A DNA stretch of 64,000 bases, taken from positions 3,381,001-3,445,000 of the forward strand of contig NZ_CP141595.1 in NCBI RefSeq assembly GCF_035590735.1. The letters run 5' to 3'. The stretch is from Rossellomorea aquimaris. Its GTDB lineage: Bacteria; Bacillota; Bacilli; Bacillales; Bacillaceae_B. The notes under the pieces are model-generated. The model did not search any database. It was not told where the DNA came from and saw nothing but the letters and a program-made list of their open reading frames with translations. Positions 63,737-64,000 of this stretch are shown in pieces (position 1 is the stretch's first letter; every line of letters begins with the position of its first letter). The translations under genes were made by a program, and so were the position numbers.

Positions 63737-64000
63737 TAGCGTATCACCTCCCTTCCCTCGGGAGAGTAAGCCGCTACCCCATCTTCCGTATTATGTTGTG
63801 TACTTCCATTATATCACAGGCATTCGATTGATTACGCTCTTCCGAATGGACCAGTCCGAAAATTCGGAGGGGGATCCGCTTCATACATTCTACATTCTTA
63901 GAAGAATAATTTTTGGTGAATTTCAGCGTACACCTGATGTTTCACTATGAAATTCAACCTGAATAGTCTCTAAATGATTACAATGAAATATTTTTAGTTC
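63737..64000. other. Toxin promoter region and window end
   Basis: Contains a ribosome site, a small hairpin (CCTCCCTTCCCTCGGGAGAG) in the toxin leader and the extended -10 promoter. Beyond 63830 the sequence shows no gene with a ribosome site. Confidence 0.45.

Noticed and set aside
1..64000. Prophage, integrative element or tRNA gene
   Set aside because: No integrase, phage structural gene, transposase frame or tRNA cloverleaf was recognised on either strand.

Overview
The window comes from the chromosome of a spore-forming member of the Bacillaceae. The evidence is a Bacillus-type rbs operon, put genes, a SAM (S-box) riboswitch on a methionine transporter, a T-box on ileS, a c-di-AMP riboswitch on kdp, a GerA-family germination gene, an ECF sigma/anti-sigma pair, GGAGG ribosome sites, and several interspersed repeats of kinds common in that family. 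A marine or soil Bacillus/Rossellomorea-like species would fit, but the genus cannot be fixed from the sequence alone. No rRNA or tRNA gene, CRISPR array, prophage or intact insertion sequence was found.

Layout. 1-7.5 kb is AT-rich accessory DNA: the 5' part of a dynamin-like GTPase, a stand-alone ABC/SMC-type ATPase, a RES-domain protein, an unknown protein, a DUF1643 protein and a repeat cluster. 7.5-14.7 kb holds a Tudor-like hypothetical protein, a DUF4359 protein, an RND exporter and a two-component system. 15.4-21.2 kb is the rbsRKDACB ribose operon, with an rbsR palindrome and a cre site at its promoter; it abuts a decayed second copy of glpP. 21.9-22.8 kb is an AT-rich secreted, bacteriocin-like gene with a small membrane protein. 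23.5-27.6 kb is metNPQ plus an M20 amidohydrolase under a SAM riboswitch. 27.8-34.5 kb carries glpP, an MgtC-like gene, a 996-residue secreted lamin-tail/FN3 protein, a DUF6143 protein and a YVTN propeller protein. 35-39 kb is putB-putC-putR. 39.4-45 kb has two small membrane proteins, an HAD-IIA phosphatase, an MBL hydrolase and a Ugp-like ABC importer without its own ATPase. 45.2-46.7 kb is a frameshifted gerA. 46.7-54 kb is an expanded kdp operon behind a c-di-AMP riboswitch. 54-59.9 kb has an MpsC-like gene, an ECF sigma/anti-sigma pair, a soluble PAS chemoreceptor, a GNAT enzyme, a DUF2087 regulator and a GIY-YIG protein. 60-63.4 kb is a T-box-controlled ileS of the long type with an in-frame stop at codon 39. 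63.4-63.9 kb is a holin-like type I toxin with a convergent antisense RNA.

How the parts may work together. The most interesting signal is a pair of matching leader RNAs. They share a 5' block, an inner hairpin, and a 3' block that closes a terminator-like stem. One precedes the secreted lamin-tail protein (29.2 kb, + strand), the other the Ugp-like importer (44.9 kb, - strand). A glpP gene, which encodes an antiterminator that responds to glycerol-3-phosphate, lies next to the first. Together they suggest an undescribed local GlpP regulon for glycerophosphodiester or glycerol-3-phosphate scavenging. The kdp locus is also unusual: its riboswitch, a kinase-less KdpD-like protein and a CBS protein could each sense c-di-AMP.
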